Shown here: one piece after another, positions 44,610 through 58,855 of the stretch | Position numbering within the stretch: the stretch's first letter is position 1 | Layout: each line of letters starts with the position of its first letter | Origin: Drosophila miranda | Lineage: Eukaryota > Arthropoda > Insecta > Diptera > Drosophilidae | Length of the DNA: 64,000 nucleotides | Direction of reading: 5' to 3' | Assembly: GCF_003369915.1 (NCBI RefSeq) | Contig: NC_046675.1 | Span: 4,402,001 to 4,466,000 of the forward strand | The notes under the pieces: model-generated | Database searches by the model: none | Seen by the model: only the letters and a program-made list of their open reading frames with translations | What the model was told of the DNA's origin: nothing | Program-made: the position numbers and the translations under genes

Positions 44610-47600
44610 GTGCTTTTGCTTAGGCTTTCTGTTCCTGCACTCAGTACATGTCATAGCACAGGGCTATACTGTATCCAGGAGATTTATGTAACAAGCCATT
44701 CACCAGGATCGACTGCATTTGTTGTAATGTTCCTGAAAAAATCTTTTAAATAAAAACACTTTTTGTTTGATCTAGAATATAGATCATATAGAATATAGTG
44801 ACCTCTAAATGATATAGTTGTCTCTTTTCTTAAATTTTCGTACAGATTTTCAAGCATTTGCCGACTTCAATTTAAATGTAATCTAAAGTAATGGGTATCT
44901 TATGGTCGCAAACATCGTCTTTTGCATCCTTTCGTGTTAAAATTTGAATTTCTGTGGTTTTTTAGAGGCAGCAAACAATGAAATGTAGGCTAAGATTTTA
45001 ATAACAATTTTTACTGCGATTTGGTGCTCTTGAAGTTGAGCGCCAGACGACCGCAGAGCGCCATTCATAGCCAGAAAAGGACCACCGTGAGATGGGAGGG
45101 GGAAATCTCTTTCAGGATAGAAGCTGCACATGCTCCATTGCATTTCTAAGCATGTCAAATGCTCGCATGAATGGCTGGCTGGCTGGCTGGCTTAGTAGCT
45201 CCCTCAATGGAGAAAACTCATTCAAGCATTTTCGACCACCGAAGCACAGTGGCAGACTCTCTTTCAAAAGGCTCTGCTCGGAGTGGGAAGTTTCAAATTC
45301 GAAAATCTGAAATTCAAAGCTGTCAAAAATATTTGAAATGTTCCGCTAACCTCCCTCTCACTCCCTCTTATTCTCTGGTTTTAGGGGGCCCGCCCCAGCT
45401 TCCGTCTAGACATCAATCAACACCTTCGACATGATGATTGACAGCTGCGGAACGACTGCATGAAAAATAAATCTGTCATTTGCATTTCAAGTTTCGTTTT
45501 GGAATAAATATTAATATAGTACTTGAAAAATCGGTCTTGTTGCTGCTGTTGTTGCTATTATTATTGTTATTATTGCTGCCAAAGTCAATTTGTCAAAACC
45601 ACGCCCCTGATACGGCTCCCCACAGCAGATGCTTGTCAAAGCATTTCATTTGATTTTCTGTTTTGGTGTGTGGTTTCCGCGCACAAGGGAAAACGAGGGC
45701 AAAAAAATAAGGGAAAAACCCTCAATGTTTTCTTTTCCAGCTTAAAAACCGATTTCCACCCAACGTAAATATTAATGTATGTATGTATCAAAACCGCATA
45801 TTTAATTAATATAAAATAAATGATTGGGAAATAAATTAAAAATTTTGAATTCGGGCTGCATCCGGAGTACACAGCAGGGCCACGGCCATCGACCATCGAC
45901 CATCGCCGAATGCAACGGACCTGAAATGTGTGCCTGAAAATATTTGCTTATGGTTTGGCTTTAATGCTAACACTCCCCCCTCCCTGCACAGCGATGGGTC
46001 TGTTTGTCCGGCCAGACTATTCGTTTAAACCATATGAAAGCATATTTAAACACTCGACGAACCCTCGCTTATCTCTGCCCAAAGCGAAGTCTCGCCGGTT
46101 AATTATTTTAAGCTTCTGCATTCAGCAGCCATGAATGGAATGTCGGCAGTGGATTTTATGGATTGGACCACCGTATAGTGGTCACGCATATGCCTGACAC
46201 ATACATATATCAATGCAATGTATTTACAGGCTCGCAGGTTCAATAATGTTTTTCCTTCGCTGTACAAAATATTGTAGCTTGGCTTTACACGCAATGGTCA
46301 TAGAATTTTATTAAGTTAAGATATTGGAGGATTTTTGGCTCTGCAGAAGGTGGTATAAGGTTCATTGGTATATTGGAAGGTATTCAGAGTCGATGCCGTT
46401 TGGGCTTATAAGGTTGCTCAGATCTACGGATTCTGATGATGTCATGTATAATTTTTGCAAAAAAACGAAATATTCAGGTATTTTTAATTGCCGTAACAAA
46501 AGTATTAGTCACTCAGAAGAAAATTGTCACTCTTAATTAAAATAAGAGATACAAGTACTCATGTAGCTTTATTTATTTCGAATGCAAGTATAAATTATGG
46601 AGATTGGGTAGCTTCTCAGTTCAGTTGTTTGATCGCGTCATCGAGTCTGCCTGAAAAGGTTTCGCGGCCTCACACGAGTCGTTTGCTGTGTTATACTTCA
46701 GCAAGCAAAGGCTCCGATGTTCGCACAATTCACTGACACAGGCAGAGAACACGCCGTTTTTTTGTGTTGGATATTCTGAAAGGACCCCTACATCCGGCCC
46801 GGAGAAGTACCTCAACATCTAGCTTCTACGGACTAGACTGCGAATTCGATTTGCCTCCATCGGTGAGAACTTTTCACTTTAACCGAAAGGATCTTAAATA
46901 CCTTTTTATTTCTGAGCCCGATGGATTGTGCACCCGCGTATTGTTGATTGTAAATTTTAATGTCTACTGCGGAATAGGAAGATTTAACATAACAAGTACT
47001 GCCCTAGCATTGACAGTATCTGTGACTATTAGAAGGGGATACTCTGGGATATACCTCTGCAAGTTGTTGGCCACGAGTATTGCGCATTAAAGCCCAATTT
47101 GTCAGAAGCAAGATGGGCAAAGGCAGGAATAAATAATGCAATAAATAAAGTGCAATATAGCATGTCATGGCATGGAAAAAAGTCACTCAAATATTAGTTA
47201 ATTAATATATATAAATATAACGCATCAAAATAATTGAAAATAAAATGAAGACTGCAAAGAATTCTCGAAAGACCTTACTTTTTTTGAGATTTCCATGACA
47301 ACTCTTCAATTTTCATCATTTTGGTGCCGAGTGGGAGTGGGCCTCAGTCAAATTACAAGAAAGGGAGGGGGCATGTTGCCTCCTGTGAAAATTGCTGCTT
47401 TTACTCGTATCGTATACACGCACACGTTCTGAGGCTGTAATTTCGTTGGAGTACGACGAGTATCTGGGCGAAAAATATCCTGCAGCTGATTTTTAATTAC
47501 GAAAACACAAAAAAGGATGCTGTTGCGACTTCGTGCATGTAAACACCAATACAAGCACAGAAGCACGCACACACACTCACGGCCATGCCACACATACTTA

Positions 47601-47907
47601 TACACATTTCGGCATCGCATTCCGTCCTCTCACCATCTGCAGACATTCCTAGACCTCAATGAAGCCATCGTCTCCTCGGCAGTTTCTGCATGTGTGTTCG
47701 TGTGTGTGTGAGCCAACAGATTTCAATTTTTGTGTGTTAATTACATTGCCGGGCCCCAGTTCCGGACCTCCCGCCGGGTGGGCGTGGCAGTACGGGTACG
47801 GCGGCCCCACTCGACTCGACTCGACTCTGTTTCTCTGTTTGTGCTTGTGTTAAGCATTTTGGCGCTGCTGAATGTTTAATTATCAAAAATTTGCACTTGA
47901 TTCTGCG

Positions 47908-48060
47908 TTTTTAATACCCTACAAAGCAGAGGGAGTTCTTATTTCCAACAGATGTTTTCAATGCAGATGAGGGACGATCACCATATTCTTGATCGGCATT
48001 CATCTGTCCGGTTGATAAGCCAAGACCATATCCTTCATCCTTGAAACCTTTCTAGGGCAA
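47908..48060. repeat. Degenerate dispersed repeat fragment
   Basis: TAATACCCTACAAAGCAGAGGG at the left and ATATTCTTGATCGGCATTCA further on look like eroded forms of the obscura-type repeat noted at 30825. The left end, in shortened form (ATACCC...GCAGAGGG), matches that head. Confidence 0.35.
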
Positions 48061-50167
48061 AGTGTCGCGTTCTTTTTATCCAATTACATCCTCAATCCCA
48101 GTTTTAACTTGTCCCCCCAAAAGAATGAGGCACTGTAGATTCTGAAGGGTGGCAGGGGCACCATTCGGAATTCCGGAAATTCTTTAAATAGAAGGCAAAA
48201 CAATTACATGGAAAAAGAGCCCGCCTGCACTACCCAAACTCTAAAACCCTGTTAGAGTAGGCTTTTCTGATACAATTTGGAAAAATCGGATGACTATAGG
48301 TGCCATGGAAACAAGGGTATCCCTTGTTGCGACCCTTGAAAGAAGCTTTCCTTTATTATTTGGCTCCTTCTTATTTTTCGTTTTCTGGCACAATGGTCTC
48401 CCTGAGAGAGAGAGAGAGATTGTCTGTGTGTGTGCGGCTTATGGTAATTGCATGACGTGAATGTATGTGTGTGTGCCCCTAATGTTTTTACAAGTGTGTG
48501 TGCTTTTGATCCCCTCTCTGCACTCTCATTCTCGAAATTTGATTTGGCCGTGTTTTGTTCTCATTTTGCATAATTGAAGGAAACGAGTGCCCCCCGGGCA
48601 AAAACAGATCTCATAGTTGCCCTGTGGCCTATTTATTTATTAATGCACTGCACACGGGCGAACCATCCCTGCAAAAACAACAACAGGACAAATTATTTAT
48701 AATTATTGTAGGAGCGGAAGAGACCAAAGGAAGAAGATGAACACCGAGGAAAACCGTAGAGCTAAGTCGCCGCACATTTTTCATTTTTATGTCCGCATGG
48801 GGGTCCAGGAGGGGGAGGTGGGAGTATCAAAATAAAAAGGGAACAATATCAAGATAATTTAATGCCTTTAAAACAGCAAAATGCCGTTAAAACCAACAAA
48901 GGAAATCGCTCTCTGCCGGATACCCACCATCTCCATCTACATCTTCTTTTTGGCGCTGTCTCTCTGTTATTATCCCGTTGTCGCCTGACAAATAAACACA
49001 CACCGTGCAGTGGGGCTGTAGCTGTCCTCTAAAAGAAAGCCCCTCCGCCGACGAGGACTACAACACCAAGAACATTAAATTAAACACATAAATCATATTT
49101 TTTTGTTTTGAGAGTACAAGGTGTGGGAGTGCCATGGGGAATGGAAGGGTGGGAGGAAATACAACTTAAAGGCGCCCTTGGAACAAATGAAACCGGAATA
49201 TAATGTAATAGTCGCCTTTTTTGGTTTCATTGCGTTATAATTAAAATTGTCTACCAGTTGCAGACATTGTTAATCATTTGGGGTTTTTTGTTGTTTGTTT
49301 CAGGGCCAATGACCGTCTGGTTTAAGAACATGAAGAGTTTTAAATATATTTAAATGTGTCCTTCCAATCCCCTCTCTATGCAGATCGCTTCCATTTACAG
49401 ACCCATCCATTACACACTCTCCACATAATTAATAAGCACTAGAATACCGTTAAAGCCACGCCCATACTTTCACCTCTTTATGGACATTAATAGACTCATG
49501 TACTCACACACCTTCATAGATTTTATCTGCATAATTAATTGTTAATGACGATATTGTCGCGCCCACCCTTTGGCTTTCGATATTAATTTATGTATTTTAG
49601 CAGAGATTTATAATTAATTTCGTATTATTTGCTAAATCAACTGTAAATGTGATAAATTAATAGCTCAAACAGATCAAACTGGCAAAAAATGGTTGACAAA
49701 AATATATATTTAATTTACATGCCGGATACATTTTTGTTATCAAATGTCTGCGAGAACGACTCATTAAAGGCTTTTTGAATGGAATATTCATACATTGGCT
49801 TGCTCTGTACGTTGAGATTATTTCCTAAATATTTTCCCATTCATCCTTTCATGCTTGATTTTCTATTTTCAAATTTTTGTAAAATTTAAAAGCTTCTTCC
49901 ATATCTGGCTTTAAGCATGGACAGTCAGTCCCGAGCCTAAAAAGGCTGTCCTTTTTTTGAGAAGGATTTATAGGTTATCCTGGGAAATCGAAGCTGCCAA
50001 AAGTGGAGCCCGAAAGTGGTTGCCTAAATAAATTCTCAAATCGGTTTAGACGGAGGTTTTTGGTTGGGGTTTTGGCTTCACTTTTCATGAGTTGTTTGTC
50101 TTTTTTACGAGCCTGGTTTGTTAATGCAAAAGTTACTCCGAGAAAGGGTGTTAAAAGTGCTTACGGT

Positions 50168-50210
50168 GCTCCCACTCCCACTCCCACTTCCACTCCCACT
50201 CCCACTCCTC
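50168..50210. repeat. CTCCCA microsatellite
   Basis: About seven hexamers CTCCCA, with one CTTCCA variant. Confidence 0.85.
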
Positions 50211-52364
50211 CGACCATCATCGGGTTAGCTAAGCAGCTTGGCATAAATTTGTACTGGGCTTTGAAATATTTGCCTTGCCTTGCATTCCATTTCATTTTGG
50301 GCAACAAATTTTGAAAGACTCTTTTTTTTTTCCTGTTTGAGTGCCTGTCACTTTTAATTGTTGCATATTTAATGGGCTCTCTGTAGCTCATTACCATTAC
50401 CTGGCTCAGTTTTATGGCATTTTCACGACACGATTCTCCTCTGGCTGCCATCAAATTTCGCCACCGCTGGCATTGCATATTTTAGTTTACTGTTTGCTCT
50501 GGTTAATGCCATGTGATTCCTGTCGCTCCCCTTTTACATGCCGCCTTTCTCAACAATGTCCACTGCTGGACAGCGAGCGGGCCTGTACATAACTTCTATG
50601 TGCAGTGGATGTAAATGTTGCATGAAATAAATGTGCACCAAAAACCAGGCTATAATACTAAAAATAAAAAAAATAATAATAATTTTCCCTGGCAACGCAA
50701 TGTCCAAAGCTTCAAGGGTCGCGGGCCCTATCGCTGCTCGGAGATGGCCTTTTCCTGGTCCAGTTCTGTTCTGGCAGGGAGTCGTCCATTCGTTTGCGCT
50801 TTTCTGCTTCATTTTAAACGATGATACTTAAATTTCCATTAAAGCACTTGCCGCGACCATCAATAAAAGTCCCAGTGAGGGAAAGCGATGGAAAGCAACG
50901 GAAAAGTGACGACAAGAGGTAGAGGGAGACCAATGGACTGCGTAGCTTTTTTTTCCACAACCAAAGTCAAGCATGCTCTGCGGTTTCCTCCCCGTCCACC
51001 CATTCGCATGGCCATGGAAAAAGTACGGGTGGTCGGTTCAAATATTTACAGTGCACAACTTTTGCAAGTATATAATAATATTGTATTGCCTAGAGATGCA
51101 CAAACTGCAAGGTTCTGGGGCTCTGATGCGATATAAATTGCAATCCCAGGGAACACTAGCCTATCGTGAAGAATTCTAGCCTGGGAAGGCCTTTGATTGT
51201 TCAATTTAAATCAAAATTGTACTCAAATGGAATTCAAGTATTGATTTGGGTTTTACTTTTGGAAAGTATTCTTAGAATTGGCCAGATTTTCTCTTATTCA
51301 TAAATGCCTTCTCTATTTCGATCACTGTCTTATTTGTGTCTTTGTTTGAGAGTGTATGTTCTATTATGCTTTACCTATACCTCCCTCTTATATATGGAAA
51401 ACAAAAGCCTTTCTCCGCTGCTAAAAACTTTCATCAGATAAAAATGTCTTGACAGCTCTGATAACCTAAGTTCCTTCCCTTCTTTTTTCTATACAAATTT
51501 TACAAGAAATATCATTGGTTTCTTCTGTGGTTTCCCGCCCTTAAACTTAACTTGAATAAGTTCCCTTTTGGCGAGAACTTTGACGATTTATAGTCTCCCA
51601 TCCCTGACGTCCTCAGGGGCATTGCTTTATAGGCTGCCAATGCAATTATACAAATGCATGTGTATTTATATATAACGAGTATATATGCATATATGTATGT
51701 AGATTGTGTGTATGTAAAAATGAGTGCCGCAATGACGAGTGCCGCACAATTTCATTACTGGTTTCAGTGCTTGTGCGAGTGTGTGCTTTTTTTTTTGCCC
51801 AGTTCTTACCATTTAAGCAGTTGCCAGGCCACAAATATTTGCTCTTTAAAATGAAATACACGCAAAAGACTCACTCCTCTCCTACTGCTCTTGGCCTAAA
51901 AATGTTGGCTCTGTAAAAGCAGCAGCAGCAGCAGCAGCAGATGAAGCAAGATGAAGAGTTACAACCTGCGGCAACATCCGCTAAAAACAACAAGAAGCAA
52001 CGCACTCCACGCACTCCAAGCACTCAAGAAGCAGTCCAATCCAATCCATGGCAAAATAATTATATAATGTTGCCAGCTGCAAATAAATTTATGAGTTCTC
52101 TGGGATGGGGGACTTCATTGTTGACTCTCTAATTCCTGGGCCCACGGCCCCCGGGGCCGATAGGAGAATGATAATGATAACTTTTGCCGTGGCTTCTGGC
52201 AGCCTTAATAATAATGATAATGTGTCATAAGGCAATTATTCAGTTGCAAAAGGTTGCTGAAGGGAAGCGCAACATGAATAAATATCCTGCAGTTATTTGG
52301 AGTGTGTGTTGACAGCGAAATTGATTGCAATTAATGGGGGTACGTATACGTACCGGTGAGGGGG

Positions 52365-52410
52365 TACGAGTAGGAGATGGAGTAGGAGTAGGAGTAGGAG
52401 AAGGCGAAGG
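52365..52410. repeat. GGAGTA microsatellite
   Basis: Imperfect GAGTAG/GGAGTA hexamers directly after a TACGAGTA. Confidence 0.8.
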
Positions 52411-53586
52411 CATGTTCGTACTCGCATGCTGTGTATGCAACTCCTCTTGGCCGACTATAAGGCTGGGGCTGAAGTGCAACAGTTTGCGCCTGAGTGCCTC
52501 GACTCAAAAGATGTTGACGGACAAAGCAAACAGAAACAGAAACTCAAGGCAGAGAGACCAAGCGACAAGCCCAGACCTGGGTTAAGGCGAAGGGGAGCCA
52601 AGTAAAGTCAAGTCAAGTCAAGACTTCTTGAGGTGCCCTGGCATGGCTAATCAATTAGGCAAATTAGTTGCTTATGCTTGAAATGCATAACTGCAGCTAA
52701 GTATGCCAAGGCTCCGAGATACTCGTAATACTTGCCAAGTTATTTAAATAAAGACGACAAAGCCGAGACTGAAAGATGTTTAGGAAACATTTGAAAATCA
52801 ATTAGGGCCCGGCTCCGGCTCCGCGCCACTCTCCCCTCTAGCAAAACCAAAGGCAAAGCCAATTTGGTTATGTCAATAGCATGAAAGGATAAAGCCAAAG
52901 ACATGAAAGAATCCCAGCCTAAGGGACAGAGACTCGGACCAGGAATAGGGCTAGGACTACGACCAGGACTGTGGATAGGAGCATGTAAATATTCAAATCA
53001 AAAGCGCAATTGAATGTGCGAGTAAATGTCATCGTATCTTGCATTCAAATCTTTGATTGCCAGCCATTCAGAATGGCAAGTTTATTGCACTACACTTGGC
53101 ACCCAGCCAGACGAGCGAGGCAGTGGCAGTGGCAGCGGCAGAGACAGCCCGCTCGAAGCCAATCCCATTCACCTGCTTTTTCACATTTCACAGGCGCTGG
53201 CTCGCTCTCGGATGACACTCAGACACAGTGCCCGGAATTGACACAGAATAGCTGCCAAATGCCGAATGCCGAATGCCAGGGCACAAAATGAAATGAGGAA
53301 GTGTTTAAAAAAATGAAATAAAGAAAGGAGAAGCAGTAGAAGTAGAACTGTCCTGGGCATACCTCTCACTCTCCCAAATACTTGCAAGTAGTATACACAC
53401 ATATATATGTGCCCATATAGGGTAGTAGTGGTTGTTGCAACAGGAAGTTAGCAGAGGCAACGTGGAGTGGCATTGATCTTAGCATTGGACACAGCTGAAT
53501 GCTAAACGCTGAATGCTGATGTTCATTCGGGCGGGCACTGAGGTTGATGTTGAGGTTGAGGTGCGCCGCCTGCAGGTCAGTCATAC

Positions 53587-53878
53587 TTAATTCCAAGTGG
53601 GTTTCGAGTTGCCAACTTGATATTGAATCATGGAAGTAAGGGCTTTGCTTTCCTTTTGAGTGCTGGCTAGTTCGTTGAACCGCTCGAGTGCATAATGTTG
53701 GAGGGTTTTGCCGTAAGTATTTAATGGGGCACTGGGATTATGCCTGAGTGGGTCCATGAGAGTACCATTGAAGCGATAACTCGCGGTGTGAGTGCTTACT
53801 GGCAGAAAAGATACTAGCAATGATTGTACTTGTGGATACTTATCTACAGCTTAACTCAATCCATTCAATGAAGATCAT
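53587..53878 (-). CDS. Candidate small two-exon gene (80 residues), unknown
   Basis: Exon 2 (53798-53587, stop TAA) reads as ordinary protein rather than repeat: THTASYRFNGTLMDPLRHNP, then NTYGKTLQHYALERFNELAS and, at the end, MIQYQVGNSKPTWN. A preceding AG (TTCTGCCAG) is a good acceptor. Upstream, ATG at 53878 opens ten codons (MIFIEWIELS) to a GTAGAT donor at 53847 that joins at phase 1 in frame. The implied intron is 49 nt, short even for a fly. The composition is mixed and the length fits small testis or ciliary fly proteins, but I do not recognise it. Against it: a weak donor, a minimal intron and no AATAAA soon after the stop. The true first exon may be elsewhere. Confidence 0.4.
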
Positions 53879-55502
53879 ATTCAATGTGCCAGATCGGAAA
53901 ACCCCGCTTTAAATATGAGGTAATCTTCTGTTTGTTTGCACTAGAGAAACTTTCAATTCGAACTCCAGGGCATGCGTTCGACGATTGTGTGTACAATCAA
54001 TTAGCACCACATTGCGTATGATTGATTTAGTGTTGAGTAGTATTTATGGCGGCTAAAGGTACGTTTATTGATGATGTTCGCAGAAGCGATGCATTCGTTT
54101 GCATTTCCATTTCCATTTGCATTTGGAGTTGGAATAGCTAATAAATATTTGTGCAACGTTGCGTATGCTCGATGCTCGTTTCAGTGCGTTTGTGTGCCGG
54201 TGGGATTGCATAAATTAAATGCCAACACTAACCCAAACAACCAACTGCCAATAATTGTTGAATTGCGTTTAAATTCATTAAAATTTAATACATTTGGAAA
54301 TTAATTAAAAAGCCACTCAAAGTGACTGCCTGCCATCGCGATCGCAATGGCCCCGCAGCGCAGTCATTGATTTGTCTGTTGGATTATGGCCAGTTAGGCA
54401 AAAAGGGCAATTAAAATTTGCCTCGTATGCCTTGTGGCCATTGAAATGTTCTGTTCACATTAATTGACACTTTCCCACAGACACAGACACAGACATATGT
54501 ATATGTTTTTTCTGTTGTTTGATGTGGAAATCCAACAAATGCGTCGCGACTTTCCAAGCGTTGTCAAGCACTTTCTCCATTTCTATTATCATCAGACAGA
54601 TGCCATGGGGAAATTAAGAGGCAACTCCTGCAGGAAGCGTGGGAGGCTTTTGTCTAAATGGGTTTTGCTTAGCTCTGGCTCTGGCACTGGCTTCGGCTCT
54701 GTAACCGTCTCCGTTTCAGTCCCCATCTTAGAGGGAGGTCGGAGTCGTCGCCGCTTGTCTGTAGTTAAACACGTACACGGAGATGACTTCACCGGCATCG
54801 GCATCGGCATTAAGTTGTCCCTGTGTGTGTTCTAGTGTTTGCGGATACACATCTACATATGTCGGTGTGTGCGTGTGTGAGTTTGCTGTTCCACTTGAGG
54901 TGTCTTTAAATGCGACGAAATCTTTATGGAGTTGCCTATGAGCCGGCTTACAGCCCGACCCATACACGTATCCCCGCAGCATCTTTGGCTAAGCCATAAG
55001 TATCTGTGCGCCCAAGTATCTTCAGCTTAAGGCGCGCCTCTGCGATGCGTAACGTTCCTTGGATGCTTTTAATGTTTAGCTTTATACCCCAAAGCCCAAA
55101 CGAGTCGGTAGACTTTGTTGTTAACGTTTTCGGGCTCTACATTGTAGAGAAATTGTAGTAACTGCTAGTACGAATAACTAGAGTATTCCCAATTCTGTAG
55201 CTGAGAGGAGCTGCCTTCCCCGTGTTCTGTATGCATTTATACATTTATGCTAATCGCGTTGGTGCGTCGTAATGCCGCTACTTTAACTCTTTTGGCTTTT
55301 AAAGGCAACGGCAACCAGCAACCAGCAAACGGCAAACAGCAGCGCAGCTGCCAATCCCATTCCCATTCCCAATCCCAGTTGCGGTCCCCGGTTTGTGTTA
55401 CATTTGGGATTCCAGCTGGAGCAGCGGAGACAGAGCTTGGAGCCCACCTATGTCTGCTATGGGGGATTTCATGGTACATTTTCTCAGCATCCTTTCATAA
55501 CA

Positions 55503-55555
55503 AACAGACGGACAGGCAGGCAGACAGACAGACAGACGGAAAGACAGACAGACAC
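55503..55555. repeat. CAGA/CAGG tetranucleotide microsatellite
   Basis: Imperfect CAGACAGACAGA repeats with GGCAGG and GGAAAG interruptions. Confidence 0.85.
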
Positions 55556-57030
55556 ATAGGGAGCTTTCTTGTCGGCAGCTCTCACAATGCGCTTTGTGTT
55601 CGACTTGTTTGAAAAACTATTTTACATTTAAGCGCGAAATTCCACACTATGAATGAATTTTTCATGAGCCCGCGGACAGGAGGGGCACTTGACTTGGACT
55701 CTGCCCCGTCCAGAGTCGAGACCAGGCCCTACGGAGCGCCGCCGCCATCATCATTATCATCATCAGTTTTTGGTCTGCGGAACGGGCGCAGGAGCCGCAG
55801 TCGTCGTCGATACGTCCTCGTTGGAACCCTTTGCCTTTGGTCAGTTGCAGTTGCATGGCATTTTAATTGAATTGATTATTTCAGTGGTCGGGTGTGATGT
55901 TGATGCTCCGTACCCGTACCCGTTCTGGTCAGCATTCAGTTCCAGTGCCACAGCCAGACCCAGACCCAGACCCAGTGCCCGTTCAGGCACGTAGAAATAA
56001 TAATGATTTGCTTCTAACTTTCCAACTGGCGAAACTCCTTTGGATGCAAAACCAAGCCGAGGCGCCCCCAGGCTGGATTGTATTTTATCTGCTGCAATTT
56101 AACCCAAATTCCAACGCTTGAAAATTGCATTTGGAGCAACGCTTTTGGGCTGCCAAAGCAAAGTGCAGCAAAACAATGCGGGCGTGTCCCAGGTAAGGAA
56201 CTGCACAGAACAGAAACAGAATCCGACCACCAAGAGGCAAGCGGAGAGACAAAATAAGCTCGAGGCCAGGCAATGTAAATTGTTTGTAATTTGGTTCTGG
56301 TTTCTATTTTAGCCCGGCCCTGGGCCCTGAGCTTTCTTTAGCCGCATTGTCCCAGCCCTCACTCGGCCCGGACTGCCCTATTCTGGCCCGAACTAAACTG
56401 GTAAGTGCTTTTGGCATTCTAACAAAATGATTATTGATCACTTAATAAGAATTTCTCATACAATGGCGCCAAGGGATACCCCTTACAAATCTATGTCTGT
56501 GTTTGCTTGCCCTTGTCCCGGCAAGGTCCCCGGGTCCTTCAGTGTCTGAGACGGTTGGGCACAAAGGCAGTTTTAATGAGCTGCCCACGCAACGCTGCAC
56601 TTTAATGCAAAATAAATATATAACTGGCAAATTGTCAGGGATTGAAAGAGGGGGTCATACTCGTATCAAAGAGAAAGTATCCATTACGGGAAGGCAAGTT
56701 CTGCTCTGCAGTTTCTCAGTTAAATTCAGCGAAAATTGAAATGAAGGGAAGCAGAGCAAAGCTCTGGTATACGACTACGACATGTCTGCAGCACCATCAA
56801 TTCAATTCATTCAACGCAATTTCAGTAATTCTCCCTGCGATAAGAGAACAAGCAAGCGGGAACATTCCGCCAGATACTCGAACTTGTGCAATTGAGAACA
56901 GCGAACAGTCGAATGTATCTTGCCTTGATTTTTTCCTACTTGCCCCCGTAATGATGCCGATGAAATGCCATGGCAATTGAAGGCAACAGCAGCCGCAGCC
57001 TCAGCCGCAGCAGCCTTCAGCCTCGATAAG

Positions 57031-57064
57031 ATACTCGTACTCGTACTCGCACTCGCACTCGTAG
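57031..57064. repeat. TACTCG / CACTCG hexamer repeat
   Basis: About five hexamers ACTCGT/ACTCGC in tandem. Confidence 0.85.
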
Positions 57065-58835
57065 TATATTCAAAGATGGATAGATAAAGCTACACTGGGA
57101 TACATATATATAGTTCCGCCTTGACAAAAGATGCTGCTCCGCTGGTTCTGCTGCCGCTGCTGCTGCTGACAACTTGAGACGAGATAATTTGCTACTTGAA
57201 TGCAAAAGATACTTTGCCGATGTGGATGTTGAATCAAAGCAAATTTGAGCGATTGATAGATTGAGACCTGGGCTTGGCATGGCTGAATATTTCGGCATGG
57301 CCAAATCATCGATAGCCGAGCATATTAATTAACGATTTGGCAACTCATTTTCATTTTCGGATTATAATTGAAAACACTTTGAGGCCAAAGCGGAGTCGTG
57401 ACGCTTGTGGAATTGATTTAATTTATTTTGAGATTTATCTTGAGCTCTGACTGCAACGCAACCATAATAAGATTTATGACTATTTATTGCCCGACAATGA
57501 ATAAGATGAAAGCCCCAACCTTAGGGCCGGGTCTCATTTGACTCATGTCAAAGGTTGGCTCATGTCAAAGAAAGTACATTGAGCAAATCAAATGGAACAT
57601 AAACGTCTCGGGAATTGAACTCAGCGGGAAATGGATTTTTCCCAGCTGGAGTTTTCTTTTCTATTTGTGCGAAAGTTAATTGCTTTCGCCGAAGCGACTT
57701 TATGAACTTTAAGCACAGAGTTTTTCGCATCCACAGCCATCCGACTGACCCATTTTTCAGGTCCAATCAAAAGTGAAAGAACTTACCTTCAAACGCAATC
57801 CGATAGACATCTGGTTCCAGTTGCAGTTGCAGTTGCAGTTCCATATTTGCTCAGGCTGGTAAAAGTGTCTCATGGTTTCGCTCTCATCTGTCTGTATCTG
57901 TATCTCTCACTCTCTGTGTGTCGGTGTGTGTTTGTCTCTCTGGAGATTGTCATTTGGCGATAAGCGTGGTGCCTGCGAGGCTCAATCTAAATGAAATCGA
58001 GATACATTTGTAGCCGCTGCGACCCAGTTTCATTCAAGTAATGAAAGCAAAAACTACTCGCATTCCTCGGGGGAGTAAGGGCCTCCTATCCTCGACTCTT
58101 GTGTAAATTGCAAATTTTACTTTTTCCCCTTTAGGTATTTTTTTTTCTTGTTTTTTATCTTTTGCTCGGGTTTCGGTTTTTATCGTTTGCCATTGAAATG
58201 GCAATATTTCAATTGGGGCTCATAAATTTTTACTACCCCGACACTTTGTTTATTTATTTAGGCATTCGAGCGTGTCTATTTTTAAATGGTCTGACTAACC
58301 GACTTTCGCACCCCGTCATAGCAGCTAACCAGAAGTCTTCGTGCCACCCCCGACAAAGCTCCCCCTCCCCCTCCCCCTCCACCCTACCCTTAGCCCACCC
58401 ATCCAACTGGTTGGCAATTAAACGACATTTGCCAGACGCCAAGACAAACAATGACAATTACAATTACAATTGCTAAAATGTAATAAATATCCAGAGACAG
58501 AAACAGAGACCCACCCGACAGTGCGACAGTGCGACAGTTTTTGCAATTGTACTGTAAAATCCGGGTGGTATTCCGGGTGGTACTCCTCCCAGTGGGTTGG
58601 GAAAACTCGATGGTTTGTTCGCTGGCTGCTTGATGGCTTGGCAGCGGGCAACGCCCTCCAGTGTGCCATTAATTTTCTAACTGAGGGAAATTTTTATTGT
58701 TCCATCCGAGCGTGGCATCAACTTTATTACACACTTAACATAACTCAAATTGAAGTTCTGCCAACGTTTGTGGCTTCGTCTTCGTCTTTCACTTCACTTC
58801 CAGAAGCCAAAAGTTGATTAAAATCCCCGTTTATA

Positions 58836-58855
58836 CCCCCCCCCCCCCCCCCCCC
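58836..58855. repeat. Homopolymer of 20 C
   Basis: Twenty uninterrupted C residues. Its exact length is likely to be unreliable in any assembly. Confidence 0.9.

Larger units (their letters stand above)
44430..53586. other. Gene-poor, simple-repeat-rich region
   Basis: About 9 kb with no convincing coding exon. It holds the hairpin at 44558-44609, a degenerate repeat at 47908-48060, CTCCCA and GGAGTA repeats and many TG/GA runs. Long frames lack domains, start context and partner exons. It could be intergenic or part of a very long intron. Confidence 0.5.

Noticed and set aside
46764..47090. 108-codon plus-strand frame
   Set aside because: Ordinary-looking start, but no domain, no splice context and AT-rich drift toward the end. 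Not enough to call a gene.
55237..55479. Minus-strand frame with WDWEWEWDW
   Set aside because: It is the translation of a CATTCC repeat; no partner exon is seen.
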